From contig CAJQHR010000021.1 of assembly GCA_905478225.1 (NCBI GenBank), forward strand, positions 1-64,000: 64,000 nucleotides of DNA, read 5' to 3'. This document shows positions 8,698 through 18,077 of the stretch, piece by piece. How positions within the stretch are numbered: the stretch's first letter is position 1; every line of letters begins with the position of its first letter. This DNA comes from an uncultured Crocinitomix sp. Lineage in GTDB: Bacteria > Bacteroidota > Bacteroidia > Flavobacteriales_D > Crocinitomicaceae. The notes beneath the pieces are model-generated. The model was not told where the DNA came from. It did not search any database and saw only the letters and a list, made by a program, of their open reading frames with translations. The translations under genes were made by a program, and so were the position numbers.

Positions 8698-9828
8698 ATG
8701 CTTAAATTAAATGCACTCAGTTATTGGGAAAAAGAAACCTACATAAATCATACCGATTTTCTCATAATCGGATCCGGAATTGTTGGTCTATCAACCGCAA
8801 TTCATCTTAAACAAGGCAATCCAAGTAAAAAAGTAACAATTTTAGAACGTGGTTATCTGCCAAGCGGCGCTAGTACTAAAAATGCCGGATTCGCTTGTGT
8901 TGGGAGTCCATCAGAAATATTAGCAGACCTTGAGACGAAAACAGAAAAAGAAGTTTTCCAAATCCTAAAAAAAAGATGGGATGGCTTGAACTATTTACGC
9001 GAATTATTGGGAGATGAAACAATCGATTATCTATCACTAGGATCGTACGAATTATTTACAAAAGATCAAGCGGAAAAATACGAGAACTGTATAAATCGAT
9101 TAGATTATCTGAACATAAAATTGACGGATATTACTGGAATCGATACCGTTTTCAAAGTAGATAATGGAATTTGTAGCATAGCTGGATTTAAAAATTTTAA
9201 GTCCGCCATTCGTCACGCGGCAGAAGGACAAATAGACACAGGCAAAATGCTTAACGGTCTTCTGCGACTTGCTCAATCTAAAGGTATAATTGTATTAAAC
9301 GGAATTGAAGCTGAAAAAGTAAACAAACATGAATTAGAAACAACTGCCGGAACTTTTAAATTCGGCAAGCTAGCCATTTGTACGAATGGATTTGCAAAAA
9401 CGCTATTACCACAAGAAGATGTTGCGCCGGCACGGGCCCAAGTTTTGGTGACGAGTCCAATTAAGAATTTAGCCTTTAAAGGAATCTATCATTTTGATGA
9501 GGGTTATTATTATTTTAGAAATATTGGCGATCGTGTTTTGTTTGGCGGAGGTAGAAATTTAGATTTTAAAGGAGAGACGACAACAAAAATGGAGACGACG
9601 AAACTAATCACTTCGCAACTTGAAGCAATTCTCAGAAAAAACATACTACCAGGGGTCGATTTTAAAGTAGAACATAAGTGGGCAGGAACTATGGGTGTTG
9701 GAAAGTCAAAGTCCCCAATTGTAAAAAAAATATCGGACACCGTTTATTGCGGTGTTCGTTTGGGAGGAATGGGCGTAGCAATTGGAGCATTAGTTGGTAA
9801 GGAAGTTGCAATGCTAATGAATGACTAG
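8698..9828 (+). CDS. FAD-dependent amine/amino-acid oxidoreductase (DadA/glycine-oxidase-like)
   Basis: A 376-residue flavoprotein of the D-amino-acid oxidase superfamily. The dinucleotide-binding fingerprint DFLIIGSGIVGLSTAIHL is at about residues 21-38, with an acidic residue ending the second strand (VTILERGYLP), followed by GASTKNAGFAC, typical of the family. The C-terminal part has the second FAD signature (VYCGVRLGGMGVAIGALVG). Such enzymes deaminate a small amine or amino acid and pass electrons to FAD, in the cytoplasm or at the membrane face. The substrate cannot be read from the sequence. The gene is 71 bases upstream of murQ, perhaps co-transcribed. Confidence 0.85.
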   Translation: MLKLNALSYWEKETYINHTDFLIIGSGIVGLSTAIHLKQGNPSKKVTILERGYLPSGASTKNAGFACVGSPSEILADLETKTEKEVFQILKKRWDGLNYLRELLGDETIDYLSLGSYELFTKDQAEKYENCINRLDYLNIKLTDITGIDTVFKVDNGICSIAGFKNFKSAIRHAAEGQIDTGKMLNGLLRLAQSKGIIVLNGIEAEKVNKHELETTAGTFKFGKLAICTNGFAKTLLPQEDVAPARAQVLVTSPIKNLAFKGIYHFDEGYYYFRNIGDRVLFGGGRNLDFKGETTTKMETTKLITSQLEAILRKNILPGVDFKVEHKWAGTMGVGKSKSPIVKKISDTVYCGVRLGGMGVAIGALVGKEVAMLMND

Positions 9829-9899
9829 TGTTCTTAAAGAAGAAATAAAAAATTGCACCCTTCGATAAAATTCGGGCGGCGCATTGATAATAGGATATA

Positions 9900-10715
9900 A
9901 TGAAAGAAGATCGAATAACGGAAAGCAGATCCAATCATAATGATTTGGAAAAAATGAGTATGCATCAATTGCTGACAAACATAAATCTGGAGGATCAGAC
10001 TGTACCACAGGCGGTTGAAAAAAGCATTCCACAAATTGAAGCTTTTGTGACTGCCGCCTTGAAAAAAATGAAAGTGGGTGGACGACTTTTTTACATTGGC
10101 GCTGGCACTAGCGGTCGCCTAGGAATTGTCGACGCATCTGAATGCCCACCTACTTTTGGAGTTGACTATGGCTTGGTGGTTGGAATAATTGCCGGGGGCG
10201 ACTCGGCCATTCGAAAAGCAGTAGAATTTGCAGAGGATGACACGGAGCAGGGCTGGAAAGATCTTATGGAATTTGACATTAACGAGAATGACAGTTTAGT
10301 TGGAATCGCAGCATCTGGAAGTACACCATATGTCATTGGCGCCCTCCAAAAAGCAAACAAAAATGCTATTCTCACTGCAGGGATTACCTCAAACCGGAAT
10401 AGTGCGCTAGCGGAAACAGCTCAATATCCAATCACCCCAATTGTTGGACCCGAATTTGTGACTGGCAGCACAAGAATGAAATCTGGAACAGCGCAAAAAT
10501 TAGTGTTGAACATGATTTCGACAAGCTTGATGATAGGACTTGGCCGAGTTAAAGGAAATAAAATGGTAGACATGCAACTTAGCAATAATAAGCTGGTGGA
10601 TCGAGGAACGAATATGGTAATGGATACCTTAGGAATCAGTTATGACGAAGCGAATAAACTTTTAACAACGCATGGAAGTGTTCGCATGGCAATAGAGGCT
10701 TACTCAAAAAAGTAG
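9900..10715 (+). CDS. murQ: N-acetylmuramic acid 6-phosphate etherase
   Basis: MurQ cleaves the lactyl ether of MurNAc-6-phosphate to give GlcNAc-6-phosphate and D-lactate in cell-wall recycling. The SIS-domain signature GAGTSGRLGIVDASECPP is at about residues 68-84, followed by GIIAGGD and the second family block PEFVTGSTRMKSGTAQK. At 271 residues it has the SIS core and the short C-terminal helical part. It begins MKEDRITESRSNHNDLEKMS, which fits the family start. No muropeptide kinase or permease is next to it. Confidence 0.95.
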   Translation: MKEDRITESRSNHNDLEKMSMHQLLTNINLEDQTVPQAVEKSIPQIEAFVTAALKKMKVGGRLFYIGAGTSGRLGIVDASECPPTFGVDYGLVVGIIAGGDSAIRKAVEFAEDDTEQGWKDLMEFDINENDSLVGIAASGSTPYVIGALQKANKNAILTAGITSNRNSALAETAQYPITPIVGPEFVTGSTRMKSGTAQKLVLNMISTSLMIGLGRVKGNKMVDMQLSNNKLVDRGTNMVMDTLGISYDEANKLLTTHGSVRMAIEAYSKK

Positions 10716-10882
10716 TTATTCCGAGAATAAAACATGCCTCTTAATCAAAGAAATTCAAACCCGACTGACTTTAAATAGACTTCCTGAAATTAGAAAAAAT
10801 CACAATTATGCAACTGAAGAGTCAATGATTTTATCTAATCTTGTGAAGCTATTGCCTCATTAACACGAAACCCCAACATATA

Positions 10883-12331
10883 ATGAAGAACATGAATCTA
10901 CGACTCACTTTGATAATTTTCATCATCTCTACCCTCAGTTTTGGACAAGAAATAGTAGGAAATATTCCAAATGCACAAATACACGAAACCACTGATGGGT
11001 ATTTTGTCTATGGGATTCATAAAGGCTTGTTCTCTGGTGATTTTTACACAAAAGATTTTGAAAAATCTGGAAGCATCAGTCAAGTAACCAATAAAAAGTC
11101 AAGGTATGTTGTGCTTAGTGAGTATGAAAACGACCTTATCCACTTGAGCACACGGCACAATAAAATGGTTGTGAATTCCAAAACAGCTACAATTGAATCA
11201 TTTGAACCTTTTGATGCAAAAAACGAAGCTTATGGTCCTTCAAACATGAACAATTATATTCCTTATCCCACCGTCGGTATGATCTGGGGGATGAAAAATA
11301 GTATCAATCATCACGGCAATTATTTTGAATTATTCAAAATAGTTCGGGTGGAGCTATGAAACAAGATAGAGGAGTTGCTGAAGTGGTTGAAATGAAACAA
11401 ACGTATAATGGTGGAGCTCAAATTAGGTCATTTACAAAGAATTAAGATTCTCCAGGCACGTATAAGTTGAAATGGAAAAACCTTTTAAACCATGGCCAAA
11501 TCATTGATATGGAATGGTACAATCTAGGCGAAGGTACACTTTTTTTTCAGATTTCTGAATTTGTAGAATCCGAATACCTGACTTATATCTATTGGATTGA
11601 CGAAGATGATGGGGAAATCTTATTGAAGTATGATTTAAAGCTCGATTATGAAGCCACAACCTATTTATCCAAATTAATTATTGACAAAAATGACCACTTG
11701 TTTGTCATAGGAAATTCATTGGATGAAAATGGAGGCACAGGCTTATTCACCCAGAAAATCGACTTATTAGAAGGCAAAATTCAAGAGAAATTTCATCCTA
11801 TTACAAACGATTTTTAATGGGGACCAAGTAATAGGGAACGCCTTGATCAATTTTCAGTCTTGCTCGTTTAATTCAAAGGGAAATTTGGAATTAATTGGTC
11901 AAAACGTACGATTTTTCCTACAACACACATCTAGCCAGCAAGGAAGTGTAACATGGAAGATCTGGCAACCATACGGATATTCATTTTATGAATTGAATAC
12001 TGATTTGGAAATAATAAAAAGTGATTATGAGGAAGCTTTTTACACGAACAGAACAGTCAGGGATGGACATAGATCAATATTGAGCCAGAGTAGTGTTAAA
12101 ATGCACCATCCTGATATTTACAGCCTGGTAAGGAACCCCGAATCCTTTCGCCCTAGCTTAACATCTATTACAAAAAGTCGATCTCAAGGAACTCAGCGTG
12201 ACATCATCTACAAACAATTAGAAAATTCTGCAGTTGAATACAATTATTACTATTTCGTGCTTTCTGGAAATGAAAAGGGTAAAAAAGTGCTGTTATCAAA
12301 AGCAATAGACGATCCGAAAAATCAAATGTGA
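10883..12331 (+). pseudogene. Broken gene for a secreted protein (about 480 codons)
   Basis: Three open segments join into one protein if frame changes are allowed. The first begins with a signal peptide (MNLRLTLIIFIISTLSFGQ) and runs to about 11340. There the reading shifts by one base (NYFELFK continues as NSSGGAMKQDRG), meets an in-frame TAA at 11443-11445, and resumes as DSPGTYKLKWKN. Near 11815 a second shift at a run of T restores the first frame (IFNGDQVIGNALINF) to the end at 12331. I do not recognise the family; it may have been a WD/beta-propeller-like secreted protein. Two frameshifts plus one nonsense codon make sequencing error alone unlikely. Confidence 0.7.
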
Positions 12332-12342
12332 CATTTTTTTAA

Positions 12343-12367
12343 AAACGCGCACGAGGTTATCGCGTTT
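12343..12367 (-). terminator. Likely terminator of the PD-(D/E)XK nuclease gene
   Basis: AAACGCG at 12343-12349 can pair with CGCGTTT at 12361-12367 across an 11-base loop. On the minus strand the stem is followed by a T-run, as expected for an intrinsic terminator of the gene ending at 12442. The stem is short. Confidence 0.4.
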
Positions 12368-12441
12368 AAACCGAGCTCTAAATCTTATTCAATTCTTACC
12401 ATTAAAGTTTAATTGAAACTAGCGCACAGTCAATTGAAGAA

Positions 12442-15255
12442 CTAAACATCACAATGCTCGCAATATTTTGCCTTGGGATTGTGTTCGAAAGAAAAATCTT
12501 CTTGATAGAGTTGCTCTAAACTTAAACGCAATTCCTCTTCAAAGGCATCTAAAATTTCATGTGATAAAATTTCCGAATCTCCTTTTTTTGGAACCACATT
12601 CTGCAACCAATCATCAATATTAATCATAGAAATAATTCCAGCAGAGAAATTCTCAAACTTTGGATATGTAGCCCTAAACATTAAGGCGTACATTAGCAAT
12701 TGTCGTCCATAGCCTTTTGTATCATGCGCCATAAACTTCTGCATTTTTCCATCCGCCAAAATGTCTTTCCCCATTGTTATTTTCTTATCATCACACTTAC
12801 CTGATTTATAATCAATAATGCGGTAATGGGAACCAAATTGTTCAATTCTATCAGCGTTTCCTTCAATTTTAATGGTTTTCAATTCTCCATTAATTTTCCA
12901 TTGATAAGTGGCAGAAAGTTGTTTTTCTAAATCAATGAGAAAGATTGGGCTTTCGGTTTTTTTAATCTCGGCGATTTGTTTAACCAAAAATCGATCTACA
13001 AAACCTAAAGAAACGTCAAACGACAGTTTATTTTGTCCGTATTTGATATCGTTTTCACTAAAATCCTCCATGTAGGCCGCTTTTAAATAACCGGCTACAT
13101 TCTTACACTCCTTTTCAAGTACTTGAGCATCCAGCTTCGTTTTAGTATCCAGGAAATTCCGCTTAAAAATATCTTCTAAAACATTGTGTATTTTCGTTCC
13201 AAAGGTAGAAGATTCTATATTCTCTTCAACACTCACATTTTCCTTCATCCCTAGCACATAGCGATAATAAAAATCAAGCGGACAGCCGACTAACTTATTT
13301 AAAGCCGAGGGCGATAAACCATTTGCAAGGCGGTCATCTAACTTCAATTGAACAGCAGACGTACTTTGATATTTTATATCAGAAATTCCAGCAGCTCGGT
13401 CATCAGATGTGTATGTATAGAACTTCATTTTATGCCCCATCTCCACTTGCAATTCATTTTCTAACTGTGTAATGAATCGACTTTTTTCACTTGCTCCAAT
13501 GCCATCAGTAGTTGAGTTATAGGTGAAATAAATATTTTTAGAACGGTGCAATAATCGATAAAAATGATGGGCAAAAATTGCTTGTCTATCTTCTTCAACT
13601 GGCAATCCATGATTTAGTTTTAAATCTCTTGGAACAAATGAATTTACAATATTCGTTTTTGGAAGATTTCCTTCATTCATTCCTAAAATAATCAAGTTTT
13701 CAAAATCCAACGTACGTGTTTCAAGAATCCCCATTACTTGCAATCCTTCAATTGGATTCCCTAAAAAAGAGAGCGATTCTGATTGCCAAAATTGATAAAA
13801 AATCACTTTAAATGATTTCAAATTGAGTTGATGCGGATACTGTAAAGCAATGGTTTCAAATTTCTTAAATCCCCGCGCAAAATGGTAAACAATTTCAAGA
13901 TCAATTTGCCGATCCGTTCCAGCATTTTTCAAGGCTTCATATAAAGCCCGAGTCAAATCATTAAAAGCCGAAAAACCGTCGCGTAAAGGAGTTTTCCACA
14001 CTTGAAATAAATTATCAATTACTTTTAATTCAGGAAAACTGTGCAATAATTCTTCCTGATTAATAAATATTTTATTCTTAGCAAAAATCTCATTTTCAAA
14101 GGCATTCAAGCGGTCTAAATCACCAATTATCTCAACCAAATAAGGATGGTCCAAATAATTCAACAATGATTTATGATAAATGCGGGTGGAGTTAAACTTT
14201 TGAAAATTAAACTGCAAGCCGAAAACAATATCAATGAGCCCTTTTAAATGCGAAAACTTAAGCGGATAACCCATGGTTATGTTCGCTTTATCAATTGTTT
14301 CAGGCAAAGACCTCGTTAAAGGAATAAGTAACGATTCATCTGCCAAAACAATTGCTGTTTGGTCCATATTCGCCTTTTCCGCCACTAAATTTTCGACAAT
14401 ACTTCCAGCAATTTTGGTTTGAGCAATTTGCTGCGCAGTTTCAATGACCTCAATATTTTTTGGATCTGAATTAAAATGGTTACCAAGCTCCTTTTTAATC
14501 CCCCAATTCTTAATGGTCTTGCGATAAAAATGCCCCGCTTCATGCTCCCTGTTTTCAAAATAACTTTCGTCAATATCGAAAAACACATCTGCCAATTTTT
14601 CTCTTCGCAAGTAATTAATTATCCCCTCCTCACTTTTAGACAACGCATTAAAGCCGATAAAATAATAGTGAGCCGCTAACTGAATTTCAGATTCAGGATT
14701 CACCAATTGATCATAAAAATTTTTATAAGCAGCACCTTGATAAGTTACTTTTCTTTGGCCTAACTCGGCATTTAACTTCTGGTAATAATCAGGTAACTTA
14801 TCCCAAAGTGTCAAATACTTTTCCTGTCCTCCAGATAACTCCTCTTCTAAAAAACTCCAATTTTCTATTTCTTTGATGTTTCGTAAATCACGAAAAATCA
14901 ACCTTGGCGGAATTAGGTACCGATCTATTTCATCAAAGTCTGATAAAATAATTCTGCCCCATTTAATAAAAGTATTAAAATCTTCAGCATCTTCTTTTTC
15001 GATTTCACAATGCACAGTATAAAGAATGAATAATAACTCTATTTGAGAGATTATTTTTTCTTCAGTATGCCCATCCACCCATTCGTTAATCGTTAAAATT
15101 TCGGGAGAAAATTGTGCGGTACCTTTTTCTTCGGCCAAGTAGTTTTGTATATAGACTGCGGCCCGTTTATTCGGAATAATAATGGAAACATCCTTTAAAT
15201 TCTGCGGATGTGACTGATAAATGCGTTCAATTTTCTCCTTTAGAAAGGTTTCCAT
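12442..15255 (-). CDS. PD-(D/E)XK nuclease family protein (AddB/RecB-like)
   Basis: A 937-residue protein with an N-terminal UvrD-like, ATP-loop-poor region starting with VSIIIPNKRAAVYIQNYL, where helicases would have Walker A. The C-terminal nuclease domain is clear: IEGNADRIEQFGSHYRIIDYKSGK holds the G-x-x-D-R and D-Y-K catalytic elements, preceded by LSPSALNKLVGCPLDFYYRY, a Cys-containing motif common in RecB/AddB nucleases. The extreme C-terminus KYCEHCDV suggests the remaining Cys ligands of an iron-sulfur staple, although it ends at once. It probably works with an AddA-like helicase in double-strand break repair, but no helicase gene adjoins it. It is divergently arranged with bcp. Confidence 0.85.
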   Translation of the reverse strand: METFLKEKIERIYQSHPQNLKDVSIIIPNKRAAVYIQNYLAEEKGTAQFSPEILTINEWVDGHTEEKIISQIELLFILYTVHCEIEKEDAEDFNTFIKWGRIILSDFDEIDRYLIPPRLIFRDLRNIKEIENWSFLEEELSGGQEKYLTLWDKLPDYYQKLNAELGQRKVTYQGAAYKNFYDQLVNPESEIQLAAHYYFIGFNALSKSEEGIINYLRREKLADVFFDIDESYFENREHEAGHFYRKTIKNWGIKKELGNHFNSDPKNIEVIETAQQIAQTKIAGSIVENLVAEKANMDQTAIVLADESLLIPLTRSLPETIDKANITMGYPLKFSHLKGLIDIVFGLQFNFQKFNSTRIYHKSLLNYLDHPYLVEIIGDLDRLNAFENEIFAKNKIFINQEELLHSFPELKVIDNLFQVWKTPLRDGFSAFNDLTRALYEALKNAGTDRQIDLEIVYHFARGFKKFETIALQYPHQLNLKSFKVIFYQFWQSESLSFLGNPIEGLQVMGILETRTLDFENLIILGMNEGNLPKTNIVNSFVPRDLKLNHGLPVEEDRQAIFAHHFYRLLHRSKNIYFTYNSTTDGIGASEKSRFITQLENELQVEMGHKMKFYTYTSDDRAAGISDIKYQSTSAVQLKLDDRLANGLSPSALNKLVGCPLDFYYRYVLGMKENVSVEENIESSTFGTKIHNVLEDIFKRNFLDTKTKLDAQVLEKECKNVAGYLKAAYMEDFSENDIKYGQNKLSFDVSLGFVDRFLVKQIAEIKKTESPIFLIDLEKQLSATYQWKINGELKTIKIEGNADRIEQFGSHYRIIDYKSGKCDDKKITMGKDILADGKMQKFMAHDTKGYGRQLLMYALMFRATYPKFENFSAGIISMINIDDWLQNVVPKKGDSEILSHEILDAFEEELRLSLEQLYQEDFSFEHNPKAKYCEHCDV

Positions 15256-15395
15256 TTAAATTTTGACTTTTTTATTTTACGTGATTAAACTATAAAAACT
15301 AATTCACGCTTAAAGCTAGCAATTTCGGTTGAATTAGACGAATTAAATTCGATATCCTACCGATTTTTTTTAAAATAATTCCGAAAAAACAAGCA

Positions 15396-15422
15396 TTGAT
15401 AGAACTATTTTGATTAGTTTTG
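15396..15422 (+). promoter_or_regulatory. Candidate Bacteroidota promoter of bcp
   Basis: A TTG at 15396-15398 and an exact -7 element TAGTTTTG (pattern TAnnTTTG) at 15415-15422 are separated by 16 bases. Transcription would start near 15428, which favours the ATG at 15450 over upstream codons. Confidence 0.5.
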
Positions 15423-15449
15423 TGTCGAACAATGATTAATTATTCGTCC

Positions 15450-15917
15450 ATGACAAGTTTAAAAGTAGGAGGCAAAGCCCCCTCATTCAATGGTAGAGAT
15501 GAGAATGGCAATCCAATCAGTTTAAGTGATTACGCAGGAAAGCGGCTAATCATGTATTTCTACCCCAAAGACATGACACCAGGATGCACGACAGAATCTT
15601 GCAATTTACGCGACAATTATGAGGCTTTATTAGAAAAAGGGTTTGAAATATTAGGCGTTAGTGCAGACGATGAAAAGCGACACTTAAAATTTATTGACAA
15701 ACATGACTTACCATTTCACTTGTTAGCTGATGTTGACAAAAAAGTAATCAACGCTTATAATGTTTGGGGACCAAAAAAATTTATGGGTAGAGAATTTGAC
15801 GGCATTCACCGCACTACATTCGTAATTGATGGAAATGGATTAATTGAAGCAGTTTTCAAGAAAGTGAAGACAAAAGCACATACGGAGCAAATTTTGGAAG
15901 AATTAGAAAATAATTAA
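15450..15917 (+). CDS. bcp: Thioredoxin-dependent thiol peroxidase (peroxiredoxin Bcp)
   Basis: Reduces hydrogen peroxide and organic hydroperoxides in the cytoplasm using thioredoxin. From ATG 15450 the protein is 155 residues and begins MTSLKVGGKAPSFNGRDENG. The peroxidatic Cys is about residue 46 in FYPKDMTPGCTTESC, and the second Cys five residues later is the resolving Cys of the PrxQ/Bcp type. The Arg of the active site is in the later GIHRTTFVIDG segment. Upstream codons (TTG 15420, ATG 15432) would add residues outside the family and overlap the promoter. recA follows after 65 bases. Confidence 0.93.
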   Translation: MTSLKVGGKAPSFNGRDENGNPISLSDYAGKRLIMYFYPKDMTPGCTTESCNLRDNYEALLEKGFEILGVSADDEKRHLKFIDKHDLPFHLLADVDKKVINAYNVWGPKKFMGREFDGIHRTTFVIDGNGLIEAVFKKVKTKAHTEQILEELENN

Positions 15918-15927
15918 AAAAACAAGG

Positions 15928-15950
15928 AGAACGTAAATAGATTACGTTCT
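15928..15950. promoter_or_regulatory. Perfect 9-bp inverted repeat between bcp and recA
   Basis: AGAACGTAA and TTACGTTCT are exact reverse complements around a five-base spacer (ATAGA). It lies 10 bases after the bcp stop and 32 bases before the recA ATG. The right arm is not followed by a T-run, so it is a poor intrinsic terminator. A dimeric repressor site acting on recA is the more attractive reading, but that is inference. Confidence 0.4.
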
Positions 15951-15982
15951 GGTAGAATTTCTTTGTATTAAAATTATTAGTT

Positions 15983-17011
15983 ATGGCAGAAGTAAAAAAA
16001 GAAAAGTTAAAGGCGTTACAATTAACCCTTGACAAGTTAGAAAAAACGTACGGAAAGGGTACGGTAATGAAATTAGGAGATACAGCGATTGAAGATATCG
16101 ACGTTATTTCATCTGGTTCATTAACACTGGATATTGCACTTGGCGTAAAAGGTTTCCCAAAAGGTAGAGTTGTGGAAATTTACGGGCCTGAGTCATCTGG
16201 AAAAACGACATTAACATTGCATGCAATTGCTGAATGTCAAAAAGCTGGTGGAATTGCAGCCTTTATAGATGCAGAACACGCCTTTGACAGATATTATGCA
16301 GAATCTTTAGGAATCGATACAGAAAATTTATTAGTTTCTCAGCCAGACAATGGAGAACAAGCCCTAGAAATCGCGGACAACTTGATTCGTTCAGGCGCAA
16401 TTGACATTATTGTTGTTGACTCTGTTGCAGCATTAACGCCTCGCGCAGAAATTGAAGGTGAAATGGGCGATTCTCAAATGGGACTACAAGCCCGTTTGAT
16501 GTCAAAAGCATTAAGAAAATTAACAAGCTCAATTAATAAGGCAAATACCTGTTGTATTTTCATTAACCAGTTGAGAGAAAAAATTGGTGTAATGTTCGGA
16601 AATCCTGAGACAACAACGGGTGGTAACGCGCTTAAATTTTACTCATCTATTCGAGTAGATATTCGACGATCAAGTCAAATAAAAGACGGAGATGAAGTAA
16701 TTGGAAACAGAACACGTGTGAAAATTGTAAAGAATAAAGTAGCTCCTCCATTTAAAAAGGCAGAGTTTGACATCATGTACGGAAAAGGAATCTCAAAGGT
16801 AGGAGAGATTTTAGACCTAGGTGTTGATCACGGCATTGTAAAGAAAAGTGGTTCATGGTTTAGTTACGGCGACACCAAACTAGGGCAAGGAAGAGATGCG
16901 GTAAAAGCTTTGATAAAAGACAACCCAGAGCTGATGGAAGAGTTGGAGGCTAAGATAATTGCACAAATTGAAGGCACTGCTGTTGTTGAAGAACCAGTTG
17001 CAGCCGAATAA
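15983..17011 (+). CDS. recA: Recombinase RecA
   Basis: RecA forms filaments on single-stranded DNA and drives strand exchange in recombinational repair. The 342-residue length is typical. Walker [10 protein letters not shown] is at about residues 68-76, Walker B in [20 protein letters not shown], loop L1/L2 region around [19 protein letters not shown], and [20 protein letters not shown]. The C-terminus is short and ends VEEPVAAE rather than in a long acidic tail. The ATG at 15983 is the only sensible start. A strong terminator follows. An inverted repeat upstream may be regulatory. Confidence 0.98.
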   Translation: MAEVKKEKLKALQLTLDKLEKTYGKGTVMKLGDTAIEDIDVISSGSLTLDIALGVKGFPKGRVVEIYGPESSGKTTLTLHAIAECQKAGGIAAFIDAEHAFDRYYAESLGIDTENLLVSQPDNGEQALEIADNLIRSGAIDIIVVDSVAALTPRAEIEGEMGDSQMGLQARLMSKALRKLTSSINKANTCCIFINQLREKIGVMFGNPETTTGGNALKFYSSIRVDIRRSSQIKDGDEVIGNRTRVKIVKNKVAPPFKKAEFDIMYGKGISKVGEILDLGVDHGIVKKSGSWFSYGDTKLGQGRDAVKALIKDNPELMEELEAKIIAQIEGTAVVEEPVAAE

Positions 17012-17032
17012 CGCTTTACTTCTACCAAAGGC

Positions 17033-17076
17033 GAAAGGGGTCGTTCATCTGCAGATGAATGGCCCCTTTCAGTTTT
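17033..17076 (+). terminator. Intrinsic terminator of recA
   Basis: GAAAGGGG at 17033-17040 pairs with CCCCTTTC at 17063-17070, and the inner TTCATCTGCAGATGAA extends the hairpin to a long near-perfect stem. It is followed by AGTTTTGTT. This is the best terminator in the window. Confidence 0.85.
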
Positions 17077-17235
17077 GTTAATATCTTCAAGTTTAGCTGC
17101 CGTCACCAATCAGACAGAAACATTAATTCTATACTTAAACTTTTGGTTAAGCAAACAATTATCCTTATAAATAAGCACATTGTGAAAAGAAAAAACATTT
17201 ACTTTCGTCTAAGCGTTTAACAAACCTGATTAACC

Positions 17236-17620
17236 ATGCCGGATCAATTAGAAAATAACAAATCAAACGCTATTGCATTTTACAAAATGGCTTATGAAGG
17301 CGAACCTAAAAAAGCCGTGGAACTTTATGTTGGCGGAAAATACATTCAACATAATCCCCTAGTTGGAAATGGCAAAGAACCATTTATCCTTTACTTTGAA
17401 AGAATCCAAAATGAATATCCTGAAAAGAGCATTGAGTTCGTGATGCGGAATTGCACAAGGTGATTTAGTCGCTTTACACACCCACCAAATATAGCCAGGA
17501 AATCAAGAATATGTTACAATGGATTTTTTCAGGTTTGATCCCAACAGCAAAATAGTAGAGCATTGGGACGCCATGCAAGAAATTCCCGAAGGAACGCTGA
17601 ACGGCAATACTATGTGCTAG
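17236..17620 (+). pseudogene. SnoaL-like polyketide-cyclase family protein, frameshifted and stopped
   Basis: The first 75 codons (MPDQLENNKSNAIAFYKMAY and AVELYVGGKYIQHNPLVGNG) are the N-terminal half of a SnoaL-like NTF2-fold protein. Near 17445 the frame moves by one base and continues GIAQGDLVALHTHQI, then a TAG at 17492-17494 where the family has Trp, then PGNQEYVTMDFFRFDPNSKI, VEHWDAMQEIPEG and a stop at 17618-17620. One frameshift and one nonsense codon inactivate it. A plausible promoter (TTG 17180-17182, TACTTTCG 17200-17207) is still present upstream. Confidence 0.8.
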
Positions 17621-17666
17621 TCAATAGTCAATAGTCAATAGTCAATAGTCAATAGTCAATAGTCAA
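17618..17666. repeat. Heptanucleotide tandem repeat (TCAATAG), about seven copies
   Basis: Six perfect TCAATAG units plus a four-base partial copy run from 17621 to 17666, and the TAG before them completes almost a seventh. The array starts exactly on the stop codon of the SnoaL remnant. It is intergenic. Such heptamer arrays usually change length by slippage. Confidence 0.95.
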
Positions 17667-17811
17667 AGAATAAAAAACGTGGTAAATTAACCATACCAAA
17701 ACAGAAGTGACATGGGACAATCAGGAAACAAATAAAAATATCGCTTGGGCTTTTTATTACCTTTCTTAACTTGGTTTATCTCGATTGACTATCGAGTCAT
17801 TTACGGGCCGT

Positions 17812-18066
17812 ATGTTTGATATTGCTACTACCAGGCATGGCCAAACAAAAGAATAATTCATCACTTATTTTGAGGGGTTGAATACTAATTATCTCGCCAA
17901 ATCTCTTGTATTTAATAGCATTTTTACCAGCAAAAATCGAGTATCAATGCAAACCAGTCAAACTTGGACGACAGAAAAAAAATACGTTGCAATGAACTTT
18001 TCTAAATTCAATAATGATGCAAAAATTATTGCCTATTGGGATAAAAGATCCGAACTTGCAACATAA
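17812..18066 (+). pseudogene. NTF2/SnoaL-like fold remnant with an in-frame TAA
   Basis: From an ATG at 17812 the frame reads MFDIATTRHGQTKE, a TAA at 17854-17856, then FITYFEGLNTNYLAKSLVF and, later, SQTWTTEKKYVAMNFSKF and AKIIAYWDKRSEL. The second helix and the paired strands with a Trp-Asp ending resemble the small NTF2-like fold (SnoaL or ester-cyclase relatives). Coding quality continues after the stop, so this is a nonsense-broken gene rather than a short real one. The true upstream start is not clear; 17690-17810 also looks like decayed coding sequence. Confidence 0.5.
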
Positions 18067-18077
18067 AAGAAAATAAA

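Noticed and set aside
17618-17666. CRISPR-like repeat
   Set aside because: Seven-base perfect units without spacers; it is a simple tandem heptamer array.
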